From Micropterix aruncella (taxonomy: Eukaryota; Arthropoda; Insecta; Lepidoptera; Micropterigidae): a stretch of 64,000 nt of DNA. The notes beneath the pieces are model-generated. The model made no database searches, was not told where the DNA came from, and saw only the letters and a list, made by a program, of their open reading frames with translations. Both the position numbers and the translations under genes were made by a program. The stretch covers positions 2,162,787-2,226,786 of the forward strand of contig OX155978.1 in assembly GCA_944548615.1 (NCBI GenBank). Direction: 5' to 3'. Positions 1-9,649 of the stretch are shown here, in pieces; position 1 is the stretch's first letter, and every line of letters begins with the position of its first letter.

Positions 1-245
1 TTTGATTGTTTTTTTTTTTGAGGATCATATTTTAGGGCAATTTAGTTTTATGAGCATTTTAATAAAACTTTTACATAATTTATTGTAAAATTAGAGTCCT
101 GTCCATTCTAGAACGGGCTAGTCCCAGTTGGGTGACAGAATCAAATAAGCAAAAGGTTAAGGTTTTGCCATTCGGTTCCTGTTATGTTTATAAGCAAAAA
201 CAATGTTTTATAGTAATTAATTCTTTAATAAATAAAAATAAATAA
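1..245 (+). repeat. Non-LTR retrotransposon 3' tail, family C, copy 1
   Basis: This is the 3' untranslated tail of a LINE-like family that recurs at least seven more times in the window, on both strands. The shared core contains a block reading 'gggctagtcccagttgggtg', then an 'aaaggttaaggttttgcc' block, and ends in an AAATA-type tail at about 225-250. No coding sequence remains here because the copy is cut by the window edge. The simple A/T-rich tail suggests target-primed reverse transcription. The parent clade cannot be named from the tail alone. Confidence 0.7.
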
Positions 246-504
246 ATAAATGAAGGGAGCGCATGTTCAATCTCTTCCACCTATCCCTCTAAGTTTGCGT
301 TCAGTAGTCTTCCGGGTACGGGAGTTTCGGGAATTTCTTCGCACAAGCGTAAATTCGAGTACCGAGCAGTGGTTTTTATTTTCTTAAAGTGGAAAATCAG
401 CGCAATAGATTGCTGATTTGATGAAACATATTTACTTTGACCCATGCCCGACCTAACACACAGCAACATGGTGTACAATTTTCAGGTAAGGTAGGTTATC
501 ACTG
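246..504. other. Unassigned AT-rich spacer
   Basis: I see no convincing coding, RNA or repeat signal here. It lies between a LINE tail and a mariner fragment. Confidence 0.4.
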
Positions 505-672
505 GATATTGACCCGCGTTCTGGTTGGTCAACTACTGCACTTACGGATAAAATTTTGGCCGCAGTGCAACAACTGGTGCTCAGAGATAGAAGATTGAAG
601 ATTGGTCAGGTAGCTGAAGAAGTAATCTGTAGCAAAGAGTGGGTCAGGAATATTCTGCATAAAGTTGTACCT
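505..672 (+). pseudogene. Mariner-like transposase fragment (N-terminal HTH part)
   Basis: The plus strand translates without stops through a segment containing LTDKILAAVQQLVLRDRRLK and then IGQVAEEV and VRNILHKV. This matches the pattern of the second helix-turn-helix of mariner transposases, which bind the element's terminal repeats. Only about 55 residues remain. No catalytic D residues and no terminal inverted repeats are visible, so this is a relic. It differs from the mariner copy at 34.2-34.9 kb. The superfamily call is reasonably sure; the subfamily is unknown. Confidence 0.6.
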
Positions 673-1269
673 TTGCCGGACGTTTCGGGGCCAGTGAATC
701 CCACAGCTATTGTATGGTAAGTTTATTAATCGTCCCAAGGGGCTTAAATGATATTTAACTATTCAATTCGAAAAAAAAATTAGCTTGTTTACAGTAATTT
801 TACTCCTCGTCGGTTGGTGGTCCTGGAAAGCAAAATTATAAGGGTAAAAAAATGTTAGAAGGCTTTGTGGATCCGTAGTTTAACATCGTTCACACTAAAC
901 CTTCTTTATTCTTCTCTTTGGATCGCTACCGCCGACGCTCTTCACGGTTGGTCGAATAGAAGGCGATTAACGTGCCGTTCGTCGTCTTCCTTACTTAAGT
1001 TCGCGGGAGCTGTGAAGTTATGGCACGGCTCAGCAAGCCGTGCGGTAGAGCGGCGGCCGCGGGCGCGTTGGCGAGGGCATTTGCAAATTCACCGTAATAA
1101 GGTTAGTTTGAGTTGACGGCAAACGTCTTGTTAGCGCAAACTTCCATCTGCGACATTTGCTTGTTAGGGCGTTCAAGCGATTTATCCGCAACAAATTGCA
1201 GACGGAGGCGGAATTTACCGCTGCGATATATCCTGACTCTTTTCGTTTAGCATCTTGGTAATTGTTATA
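673..1269. other. Unassigned segment, partly GC-rich
   Basis: About 600 bp without a recognisable product. An 83-codon open frame at 865-1116 (plus) has no motif I recognise and could be chance or debris of the LINE that follows at 1270. The part around 1000-1090 is GC-rich compared with its surroundings. Confidence 0.35.
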
Positions 1270-1690
1270 GGAACAATCTACACATACTGGTGAGGGCGCT
1301 CATGGGGCACTGTGGCCTGAACAAACACATGTTCAACCTCAAGCTTAGAGACACAAAAATGTGCAGGTTCTGCCAAGGGGCAGAGGAAACTCCCCAGCAC
1401 CTCATGTGCGAGTGCGGCCCGCTGATGCATAAAAGATACACCCACTTGGGTGGTCATTACCACCAACCTGAGGAGGTAAAACAATCTGGCGCCAAAAGCC
1501 TGCTGCGGTTCTTAAATGACACGAGGCTTAGCGCAGAACTAGTGGTGGCGAACACAATAGATCAGCAATGGTCGCAGTGTTACAAGGCTCATAAAGACCT
1601 TAGAAAAGCCCCACTCAACAAATAAAAAAAATAATTGTTACCGTCGATAATCGACGAATAGGGCAGTAGATCGCTCAATGGCATAACTAT
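1270..1690 (+). pseudogene. LINE ORF2 C-terminal fragment with zinc knuckle, plus 3' UTR
   Basis: The frame at 1290-1625 encodes the extreme C-terminus of a non-LTR retrotransposon polyprotein. It holds a cysteine/histidine knuckle, CRFC...H....C (C-x2-C-x8-H-x4-C), in the context ETPQHLMCEC. This is typical of the region after the reverse transcriptase in R1/Loa/Jockey-type elements. It is preceded by GHCGLNKHMF, a common lead-in to that knuckle. The frame ends in a TAA at 1623-1625 followed by A-rich sequence. The reverse transcriptase and endonuclease are absent, so the copy is strongly 5'-truncated. Confidence 0.7.
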
Positions 1691-1693
1691 AGC

Positions 1694-2251
1694 TGTCAAT
1701 TAGAATGGGCGAACCCGTCACCTCAGGAAGTTTTAACGATATTGATCGTTATGTCTCCCGTGAGGTGAGCGCAGAAGACTTAGGGCGAAATAGTCCACCG
1801 TCTAGTTACGCTACAAGTCCATAAGAAATCAATGCCTTACCGCGAGATAACCAGGTTAAGCACCCAGATCACTCCGGTCTCCCTATTAGTTACGGATTCG
1901 AGGTCGCTTGCGCGGTCCTCCCACTTACGTAGCGGCGAAACGGTGTCTAACGAATCTATCGCGGACCACGGCGTACTTTATCCGACTTTCTTTTGGAGTA
2001 TGGTAGCCGATTGGTCGTATCAAGATCAGTTGCCGTAAGGTCAACAACTACCCCCATTCTATAAGAGACAGTACTGTTTCCAGACTGCCCCGACTGTCAG
2101 TCAGAATGCACAATCGGTTTGCTGACGCCGTACGCTGCGCAAACCTTACAGGATACGTGGAGGCCGCCGGATGGGTGTTGACCCGTGAGTTTGACCTACC
2201 CTGAATATATGGGTCTTAGTGGCTAACTGCAACAGGACTTATTAGCTCCCA
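1694..2251 (+). repeat. Family A retroposon, copy A1
   Basis: This GC-richer dispersed repeat begins near 'gggcgaacccgtcacctcag' and ends with '...attagctccc'. At least ten full or partial copies occur in the window. A1 is shorter than the ~650-bp full copies because of internal deletion and is diverged. Full copies at 9,663-10,319 and 52,703-53,336 carry 13-14-bp target-site duplications. No clear duplication is visible around A1. Confidence 0.7.
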
Positions 2252-2360
2252 TAGTACATTTTTGCAACTCTTCTGCGACGACAACTTACAGTTGTCGCCG
2301 ATAGCATTGTCCGGCGAAACTAAGAGAAATTCATTTGGCCTACTATAATGATAATAATAC

Positions 2361-2770
2361 TGAATGTTTTTGATAAGCAACTGATTGCTTATCAAAAAAA
2401 AAAACTTTATAAATCCGAAAAAGGCATGTTTTCATATGTTCTCTTATCCTTAAAGTCGAAATTTGATAATGAATCTTTTATAGCACTTTGATTAACGTTA
2501 GAAGGATCAAAATATTTCAAGTACCTAATAGTGGAAAAAAACTATTTTTGAGATATTGAATTGCAAATATTTCTTCAGCTGCGGAAATTATGGAATCTGC
2601 TTGCGCCGGTAATAGCGCGCGTAATTTTGCCAGAAACTAACAAAAACTAAAATATTAATTGTATGTAAGTACAACTATTTTGTAGATGAACTACAAAATT
2701 TAACTAAAAGTTATAATTTTTTAAGGATTTATAGGAATAAAATCGATTTTCGCCCCAAAATTTTGTGTAA
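2361..2770 (-). repeat. Family H repeat fragment
   Basis: This AT-rich segment is related, in opposite orientation, to the right part of the TIR-bearing element at 29,649-30,255. Shared blocks include 'aaaatcgattttcgcccc' followed by 'aaaattttgtgt' near 2,740-2,765, a 'ttttgtagatgaac' block, and 'catgttttcat' near 2,425. The terminal inverted repeat seen in the other copy is not clearly present. It abuts the end of the hAT fragment at 2,778. Confidence 0.5.
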
Positions 2771-2777
2771 AGAAGAT

Positions 2778-3010
2778 AATTTAATAATCTATTTATGTTT
2801 ATTTTTTGAAAAATTCAATCATTCAATCCATCAAGTAAGATGGTTACCGAATGCTAATCGCAAGCATGACGACATATTATGTTCGTCAGTTAGTCCATTG
2901 CGATATTTTGACTTAATTATCTTCATTTCAGAAAATGCAGACTCGCATATTGCAGTGAGTTGACCCAAACATTGCCGTCAACTATAGGACGTTTTGCCAT
3001 AAATTCGGAT
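2778..3010 (-). pseudogene. hAT-family transposase fragment, C-terminal part
   Basis: The minus strand reads KYPNLWQNVL, then, after a stop or shift, TAMFGQLTAICESAFSEMK and IIKSKYRNGLTDEH. This matches the C-terminal dimerisation and catalytic region of hAT transposases of the ZBED/GTF2I-repeat-like type (pattern FG..y.CE.aFS.mk.iKsk.R..LtDeh). The upstream part of the same gene lies at 4,206-4,584. A LINE separates the two halves. In-frame stops and a shift show that it is dead. Confidence 0.65.
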
Positions 3011-4205
3011 ATTTATTTTACTTTATTTTATTTTATTTTATTCGGGAAACAGACAGTACAAAAAACATATTTACTTAATCAAAATATAACAAACATAAAC
3101 CATTTATATTTTTCCACCAATTAAACGGCCATATAGTGCGTTATTCTATATAAAAGAAAAGTTTAAAATATACAAGCATTTTTGAAAGTGAAAAGGGTTT
3201 TTTTTAAATAAACAGAAAATATTCTGAAAAGTAATTGCTAAGTTACTAAACAGTCCAAAGTATTAAAAGAGTAAATATAAAGTAAATAGAGCAGGAAAAA
3301 CAGTAAATAGATTCATAAACATGTCTATTAATATGGTAATAAATGAATTAATTATCAAATAGATAGTAATAAGAAAATAAAATATATAAAATTGTAATGA
3401 CACATTTTATGAGAACGAAAAATAGTAAAAAGGAATAAGTTATGTAAATACAAAGAATAAGAGGAGAATAACTATTTTCATAATAAACAGATTTCTTAAT
3501 TAAGTTGTAATATATTCATAATTAGATTTTTAAATGTATCTGGGGTTGTGGCAAATATATCAACATCCATAAAGACCGAGTTGTAATGATGACAAGCTCT
3601 ATAAAGAAAAGCATTTTGTGCATAGTTAGTATTGACAATTGGCAGTTGAAAGGAACGCTGAGAGCGAGCTGGTCGAGGGGGCACGAAAAAATTTATCTGC
3701 TCCAAGATTTGACTAGCATTAACACGATTGTTAATTACCTTATGCAGATATACTGCGTCGATCATTCTTCGGCGCTTTCTAACGACATCATCTTATGAAG
3801 CCGAAGCGACTCTGTGTACGAAACTGGTTTTACAAAATATAACAAATTTAAACGCTTCGTCATGCGTTTTTGAATTGCCTCAATTCGGGAAATATAAGTT
3901 TTGTATTGCGGATTCCAGATGACTGACGCGAATTCCAAATGACTTCTCACGTAGGAATTAAATAATATTTTTATGGTATCGGTCGACCTGAAAAGAGTAG
4001 ATACTCTAAGGACAAACCCCAACATTTTATTAGCTTTCGAAATAACATTATCAATATGCTCCGCAAATAGCAATTTATTATCTAGGATGATCCCAAGATC
4101 TCTCACAGATCTTAATTTCATTTTTATTGAGTTGATATTTAAAACAGACGTTAGTTCGTTTTCTGCTAAATGTAATTGAGTTACATTTCTTAACGTTATC
4201 ATCTT
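3011..4205 (-). mobile_element. 5'-truncated Jockey-like LINE inserted in the hAT gene
   Basis: On the minus strand this copy carries the end of a reverse-transcriptase ORF in two adjoining frames. The first, 4,202-3,762, contains VRDLGIILDNKLLF, then VLRVSTLF, YVRSHLEFASVIWNP and RIEAIQKR. The second, 3,765-3,496, contains VPPRPAR and NTNYAQNAFLYR. These are hallmark strings of the region after the RT palm in Jockey/CR1-type insect LINEs. A 3' UTR of ~450 bp follows, then a (TAAAA)n tail at 3,018-3,045, seen as TTTTA on the plus strand. The copy lacks the RT catalytic FADD box and the endonuclease. A frame change near 3,764 splits the ORF. Confidence 0.75.
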
Positions 4206-4584
4206 ATATAAAAGACTAGAATTTTGTGTCAGATGCTGTGGCTTTGAGATGTATATGAGATATAATCTGCACTACCTCATTTTCAACAGAAGATGAGTCC
4301 ATGTTAAACTGACTTGCTATTTCAGTAGCAGATACCTCAATATTTTTATACAAAAAGGGATAACTCATAAAAGATTCGATATTTACCAATTTACTGAAAT
4401 CATAAAAACGTCTTTCGAATTCGCCCAAAATAGTTAATAATATTTCCTCATAACTATCAAAATATAACTGAGGAATTATTGCATTCGAAGACGGAAAGTT
4501 GTCATTTACTTTTTAGTTTTTTTTCGAGATCGACTCAGATAGCACTCGCGATCGACGCGATCGACGATCGACCATTTGAGCAGC
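4206..4584 (-). pseudogene. hAT-family transposase fragment, upstream part, with probable TIR
   Basis: The minus strand encodes LGEFERRFYDF, IESFMSYPF, SSSVENEVVQI and HIHLKATASDTKF, followed by a stop where the family has W, then SFI. This matches the hAT (GTF2I-repeat/ZBED-like) block that normally precedes FWSFV...KYPNL. The KYPNL part resumes at about 3,010 beyond the LINE. At 4,574-4,584 the plus strand reads gagcagccctg. In the element's direction this is CAGGGCTGCTC, a plausible hAT terminal repeat. The N-terminal zinc finger and most of the catalytic core are deleted. Confidence 0.6.
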
Positions 4585-4829
4585 CCTGTATTAGACTATT
4601 TAAACGTTAAATCACGTATTTATTATGTATTCATACTTGGCATACCAAATTAATAAAAATGCATCCATATGTCAGTTAAATTAAAAAAATTATTAATACA
4701 TTATTATATTATATCATATAGACATGTTTAGAGGGCCCTACAATGCGCCTCCATACTGTTATACCACGAAAGTCGACATATTAAAAATAGTAAGAAGAGA
4801 TTATGTTGACCAAATTTGGTTGCACATCA
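4585..4829. other. Unassigned AT-rich spacer
   Basis: No feature was recognised between the presumed hAT end and the inverted repeat arm. Confidence 0.3.
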
Positions 4830-5400
4830 GAACACCGTTGACTACGTAACGACCAATATTGGCGGCTTGCTCCCGGAGCGCACCGTAATATTATTTTCTA
4901 ATTTGAAAGCATCCTAAAATCCATACCAAATATCTCATTATTACCATAGATACATAGACGGTCGCTAGAATAATTTGGCGCGTCATTTCACGGATATTTC
5001 ATGTAAAAATCCATTGTCAAACATCATCATTTTTTTTTTTTCGAGAAATCATCAAAAATTTTATTGGTTTTATGAGTTATTTATATAAATATTTTTGTAT
5101 ATAAATAAGCAAAACAAAATATTACCTTTTGATAGAGAATCTAATAAAGATCACAATACTATTTACAATTTGTAAATAGGATTCCGTATTTTTCCGTAAG
5201 ACGAATACAAGTTAGAAATGCCGAGTTTTTTTTTCACTTTTTCGAATTACTCACATTTATTCATAATTATCTAATTGTTTTACAAAATGCGATTTCAATA
5301 TTCTATATACTAAATTTCAATGCGATTATTGCACAGTTATTTTTTTATCTGCCATGAAATTATGCCGCTATTCGAAGGGTTAAAATGAGAATTATCAAAT
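4830..5400 (+). repeat. Element X, left (plus) copy
   Basis: This arm matches, in reverse complement, the sequence at 9,240-8,480 (first ~390 bp: 'cgttgactacgtaacgacc' through 'ttccgtatttttccgt'). It then matches 6,135-5,885 (second part: 'tttattcataattatctaat'). The two parts are adjacent here at about 5,215-5,228. In the right copy they are separated by a retroelement reading frame. X therefore exists in two inverted copies, one without the internal gene fragment. I cannot assign X to a superfamily. Confidence 0.55.
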
Positions 5401-5589
5401 ATCTGGAACAGAAATTTACGTCTTCGAGTCAAATGGTCTACGAGTATCATTTGCTTACACGTGTCGATTCGTTGTAAAATCCCACTACGCCAAATCGTAT
5501 CACGACTTGGAGGAATATAATACGCTATACAATAAATTCATCTTGCAGAATACAAAAAACACTAACTTTACACGAAGACTGTCAAAAAA
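5400..5589. other. Unassigned spacer
   Basis: Nothing recognised. A 65-codon frame beginning at 5,507 runs into repeat G and carries no motif. Confidence 0.3.
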
Positions 5590-5885
5590 TAGGAGCATTA
5601 TGTGTTCAGCATTTATCTATGTACCGTACCTATGTTTTCCGCTTTTTTATTCCACAATAACTTCTAAACGCCTGAACCGATTTAGAAGTGTGTGGCATTG
5701 TTAGAATCGTTATGTCATCCTGGGTATCATAGAATACCACTGTCCAATTATCAAGTACATAGGTAATTATCTAAATGTCCAAATAACCAAATTTCAATAA
5801 ATTAACATAAATATATTTAGTTTCAAATGAAAGGTATGATTGAGAATATTCTGGAAATAATCTATATAGACAGATACTTTAACCA
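5590..5885 (+). repeat. Repeat G, copy 1
   Basis: This segment resembles 61,640-61,909 plus 62,822-62,855 in the same orientation. It shares a 'tgtgttcag' start, a block 'aacttctaaacgcctgaacc' with 'gatttagaagtgtgtgg', and a distal block 'aacataaatatattt'. The second copy is split by a mariner insertion. The function and class of the repeat are unknown. Confidence 0.5.
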
Positions 5886-6135
5886 CAAATATTGCTTTAA
5901 CCTTCGAGTAGTGGCATAATTTCATGGCAGACCGCGGCAATTTATTGGAATTTCTTGCAATATCGCCGCGCTCGACAAAAAGTACTATAACTATAGAACT
6001 ACTAAAGCAATCACAAAAATAATAACTGTGCAATGATCGCATTAAAATTTTGTAAATAGAATATTGAAATCCTACTTTGTAAAACAATTAGATAATTATG
6101 AATAAATATGAGAAAATCGAAAAAGTGAAAAAAAA
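5885..6135 (-). repeat. Element X, right (minus) copy, distal part
   Basis: The reverse complement matches the left X copy at 5,228-5,390. A related segment also occurs at 42,330-42,495 and its duplicate at 51,643-51,808 ('attagataattatgaataaa'). It lies next to the retroelement reading frame that X appears to have incorporated. Confidence 0.5.
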
Positions 6136-6519
6136 AACAAGGAAGGTGTTGAACTCAGCTTTCAATGGCTTCACCGAACATATCCGGGCCCATTGGCAAT
6201 AAATGAGAGTGTCGGATAAGGTGGGACTAGTGAGCGGCCGCTCTGCAGTTCTCCAGCGCGCGTGACGTTTCGGCTCGCTACAAGTCCTCATCAGCTAGTC
6301 TGCGATGACTAGGACGCGGAGAACCACCAGTCCCGCCCTCGACCTCCCTCTCTCTACCTATCCATATTCTGTAGGATGCCTCCAGTGCCGCTTTCGAGGC
6401 TCTCTCCATGTATGAGCTCAGCGCCGCTCTTGGCAGGCCTAAATTCTTGAAGAGGCTGTAGAGTGACTTCGCCGGTAGTCCTCTTGCTCCGACTTCCACG
6501 GCGAAGAGATCAGTCTTAA
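6136..6519 (-). pseudogene. Retroelement ORF C-terminal domain, downstream half
   Basis: The minus strand continues TDLFAVEVGARGLPAKSLYS, LFKNLGLPRAALSS and RASKAALEASYRIW, ending at 6,278. This resembles the C-terminal domain of some non-LTR retrotransposon polyproteins, with pattern 'vELtvPwe...n...K..kY..l...vrngw.....pvEVGaRG'. The upstream half lies at 8,351-8,505 on the other side of the piggyBac-like element. Joining the halves at a single TTAA gives an uninterrupted frame, so the gene was intact across this point when the transposon landed. No reverse transcriptase lies nearby; only this domain is present. Confidence 0.6.
6516..6519. repeat. TTAA target-site duplication, left
   Basis: TTAA lies directly outside the CCCT terminus at 6,520. 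Its partner is at 8,351-8,354. TTAA is the target duplication of piggyBac transposons. Confidence 0.85.
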
Positions 6520-8350
6520 CCCTCGTCAGGCGGCCTAGGTACAATTGTACCTTTTCCGTTTTTAAATTTTCATAACTATTTTCCCACAAGTCTCAGAGGG
6601 CTGATATTTTATGACATCTCTACGTTTTTGGCCTTAACTATATATACCAAATTTCAGAATAATATCTCCACCCCCTTCCAAAATAAGGGGTCGTTTTCAT
6701 TTTGCATACACAAAAGGCGGCATAGGTACAATTGTACCTTCATTCATTTCGTATGAACATAATATGTAAAAAAAGAACAAGATTTTTTTTTAATTTATAA
6801 GGTTATATTTTTATAAAAAAGTGAAAAACAATTATTATATTATAAAGACAATTTCGTTTTTTTTTGCTGATTTTCTTCACAAGTAATACAAATTGTCTTC
6901 GCCAGTGAATGTTCATCGCAAACTGGTTTTACGTAAACTCCAAAGGACTTTCCAGTCTTACGATGTTTCTTCTTTAGCTCTCGGCAGACATAGCAACTAC
7001 CAACAACAGGGGATATACCTCGTCTACCATGAGGTATTTGAGAGCCGGCAGTTGCTTCTGGTATTACCATAATGCGTCGTCCAAGCACCATTTCTACTGC
7101 ACTGTAAAGGAAATGATTACTCATTATCATTCGGTTTGTACTCCGAGCTTCAATTGTAGTCTTCAGTCTCCGAGCTTCAATACATAGCTGATTGGCAAGA
7201 TCTTTCAGGAACTGTCTTCGTTGATCATGTGTCTTGAGCCGTGGGTTGTGTTCTCTATAGATGACGTAGGATGCTAACCCAGTGACGTCAGTCATATTAT
7301 AGAATAATGATAGGGACAAACGCAATGTTCTTCGTTTAACTGTGTACTCTGCCAACATTTTATCCCTAATGTCGACTCCGCCATTGGTTTTCTTGTAATA
7401 TTTTATTATCTCTGGCTAGGCTGCTTCTGATTCTGTTATCTGTGGTAACATTTCTTCCTGAGCCTTTATACAAGCTAACTAGATCCAATACTGTACGTTC
7501 ACCAACGTTTACTTGTCGATGGCAGCCTGTTGGTTTTCCAGTATAAAGCTGACCATGTAACGGGTAAGCGTTCAATGCATCACAAGCCCAGAAAATCTTT
7601 AGGCCATATTTAGCTGGTTTAGAAGGTATATATTGCATAAATTTAGTATGCCCTCTAAATGGAAACAATTGCAGTCCAGATGTCCTGTATTGGTGCAGCT
7701 TTATCATGTTGCATACATTCTGCACGTGTGTTTTCGTTGTCAAATCTGATAAACCTGAGCATCATTTTGAATCGGTCACGTGTAATATTGTCTCTTTGGA
7801 TTACGACCGCTACTAGGTCCAGCTTCACTATCATTCATGATGATTTAGTTATAGATGAATTGTCAGTAACTTTGAAACTATTGAAATTAAATGCGTATTA
7901 TTTTGTACCTGCTAGCAACGATCGATGTAACGGTGAATGTATGGCTATTACCTGAGAATACTGAGAAATAATTTTGCAGGTAGGTTCGTTCGAACCCAAA
8001 TTATTAGGAAATATGCTTCTTATTTTATAATTTTTTGTTTGATTACGAATATATCTATCATTTAATACCTGAAGGCACTGATAAATAATTATTCAAGTAG
8101 TCCTGTATTACCATATTCACTTATGTATAAATATCAGAAATACTATACTATGTATCAGAATACAGGTATTTTAATTATAAATATCAGAAAACATGACTTA
8201 AACGTCCTATAGATTGTGTAGGTAATAAATATTAGTTATTAATCGTTTAAACATTTTGCCCAGAGTGAGAAATTTCATACAAAATATATGAGGGTACAAT
8301 TGTACCTATGCCGCCTTTTAGCGTTGTAAACTTATACAGCCTGACAAGGG
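6520..8350 (-). mobile_element. piggyBac-like transposon, complete ends, dead transposase
   Basis: The element is 1,831 bp. It starts CCCTCGTCAGGC and ends GCCTGACAAGGG, imperfect 12-bp terminal inverted repeats, between TTAA duplications. A subterminal motif, ggtacaattgtacc, occurs at about 6,539, 6,725 and 8,293. At the last two it is extended to a 27-bp inverted pair by a 'ggcggcata' block. The coding strand is minus. The element is short for the superfamily (usually about 2.3-2.8 kb) because part of the transposase is missing. It landed inside a retroelement reading frame. Confidence 0.88.
6830..7790 (-). pseudogene. piggyBac-like transposase, truncated and frameshifted
   Basis: Going down the minus strand, 7,790-7,640 gives RDRFKMMLRF in a shifted frame. 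At 7,743-7,366 come LFPFRGHTKF, PSKPAKYGLKIFW, AYPLHGQLYTGKP, LDLVSLYKGSGRNVTTDN. At 7,420-6,840 come NGGVDIRDKMLAEYT and KRRTLRLSLSLFYN. A C-terminal cysteine-rich domain follows (SCYVCRELKKK, KPVCDEHS, ICITCEEN). Of the three catalytic aspartates of the family, the one in DEQ is replaced (the string here is SGLQLFPF). Those in TTDN and in the VDTMD-like box (VDIRD) survive. About 100 residues between TTDN and VDIRD are deleted. The product cannot be active. Confidence 0.85.
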
Positions 8351-8354
8351 TTAA
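8351..8354. repeat. TTAA target-site duplication, right
   Basis: Partner of 6,516-6,519, immediately outside the AGGG terminus of the piggyBac-like element. Confidence 0.85.
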
Positions 8355-8505
8355 ATCCGTTTCTCACTATCCGGTCTACTAAATTGCAGTACTTGTTTAC
8401 TTTGAAGTTGTGGTTCTTCGGTATGTTGCTTTCCCATGGGACTGTAAATTCGACAAGTACAACATGCTTTGTCGCCATTCTAACTTGTGCTTGTCTAACG
8501 GAAAA
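8351..8505 (-). pseudogene. Retroelement ORF C-terminal domain, upstream half
   Basis: The minus strand reads SVRQAQVRMATKHVVLVEFT, then VPWESNIPKNHNF, NKYCNLVDRIVRNGF, with the last codons at the TTAA. The frame continues at 6,519 as KTDLFAVEVGARG once one TTAA is removed. The start of this frame merges into element X sequence, and X's left copy lacks the rest. This suggests that X carries a captured piece of a retrotransposon gene, or that X itself is part of that retroelement. Confidence 0.6.
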
Positions 8506-9240
8506 ATACGGAACCCTATTTAAATATTGTAAATACCATCGTGATCTTTATTAGATTTCGTATCAGAGGTAATATTTGGTTTTGCTTATTTTCATACAAA
8601 TATATTTAGATATTATCATCAATCAACCAACAAAAATTTTGAAGGTTTCTCGAAAAAAGAAAAATGATGATAATTGACAATGGAAGTTTACCAGAAATAT
8701 CCGCAAAATGACGCGCGAAATTATTCTAGCGGCCGTCTATGTATCTATGGTAATAATAAGATATTTGGTATGGATTTTAGAGGCCGTACACGAAATTTGG
8801 CGCATTTCGTGAATTTACGTAATTTTGCAGACGTGAATTTAATGTTAAAATACTGTATTTCTATAAGTTTTATTGCACAACATATAAGATCATTTATATT
8901 ATTGTCTAATGAGGGAGCTAATTTTTTGAAAATTATTATAGAATTTTTATTATTGACCTTAAACCCGCGACTGTTTGTGAATTTTGGCTGTAAGAGGTTT
9001 AGAATATAACATATTTACGAATCGTTTTGACATCTTAACGGTATAAAAAAATTACAATATATTGTTGTGAAAGTCCTCTATATAATAAGTGTATCTACGG
9101 TAATAATAAGATATTTGGTATGGATTTTAGAATGCGTTCGTATTAGAAAATAATATTACTGTGCCCTCCGGGAGCAAGCCGCCAATATTGGTCGTTACGT
9201 AGTCAACGGTGCTCTGATTTGCAGCCAAATGCGGTTATTA
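8480..9240 (-). repeat. Element X, right (minus) copy, proximal part, interrupted
   Basis: The reverse complement matches 4,830-5,215 in two blocks, 9,240-9,086 and 8,785-8,490. About 300 bp at 8,786-9,085 intervene. A short piece ('ggtaataataagatatttgg') is present on both sides of that insert, at ~8,749 and ~9,101. This points to an insertion or a local duplication in this copy only. Confidence 0.5.
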
Positions 9241-9649
9241 CGTAGCCGAAGGGTTATTAAAAAACCGCAATAACATTTAATATAAACACAATAGTTGACT
9301 TTCTGTAACGGCAGTCGTGTTTTTATTCTTTTTAATATATTTACTTGTTCTTGTAACGTTACTGAATTGCACTTTATCCACTACACCTATTCCATATACT
9401 GTACATTGTGCGAGCGCTGAAAGGCCATCTATAAAATTGTTATATAAAATATCAAAAATGTGAAAGAATTTACCACGCCAATTTGTCAGGTGTTCGCGAG
9501 TGTCTGCGTGTGACAGCCCCTCTGAGAGCCTTCACTCGGATTTATATGGCCAATACGGGGTCGCGTATGACTTGCGAATTTTTAAAATGAAGATGGCTCA
9601 GACGAATACGAAAACCTGAACTTCGCGATTAACTATTATTAGGTGATAT
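9241..9649. other. Unassigned segment
   Basis: No coding match. A block near 9,297-9,352 ('tttctgtaacggcagt' and 'tatttacttgtt') recurs at about 63,496-63,545 just after the last family B copy, so the region is part of a dispersed repeat of unknown class. Confidence 0.35.

Noticed and set aside
865..1116. 83-codon frame near a GC-rich patch as a host exon
   Set aside because: No domain, no convincing splice sites, and it is embedded between mobile-element fragments.
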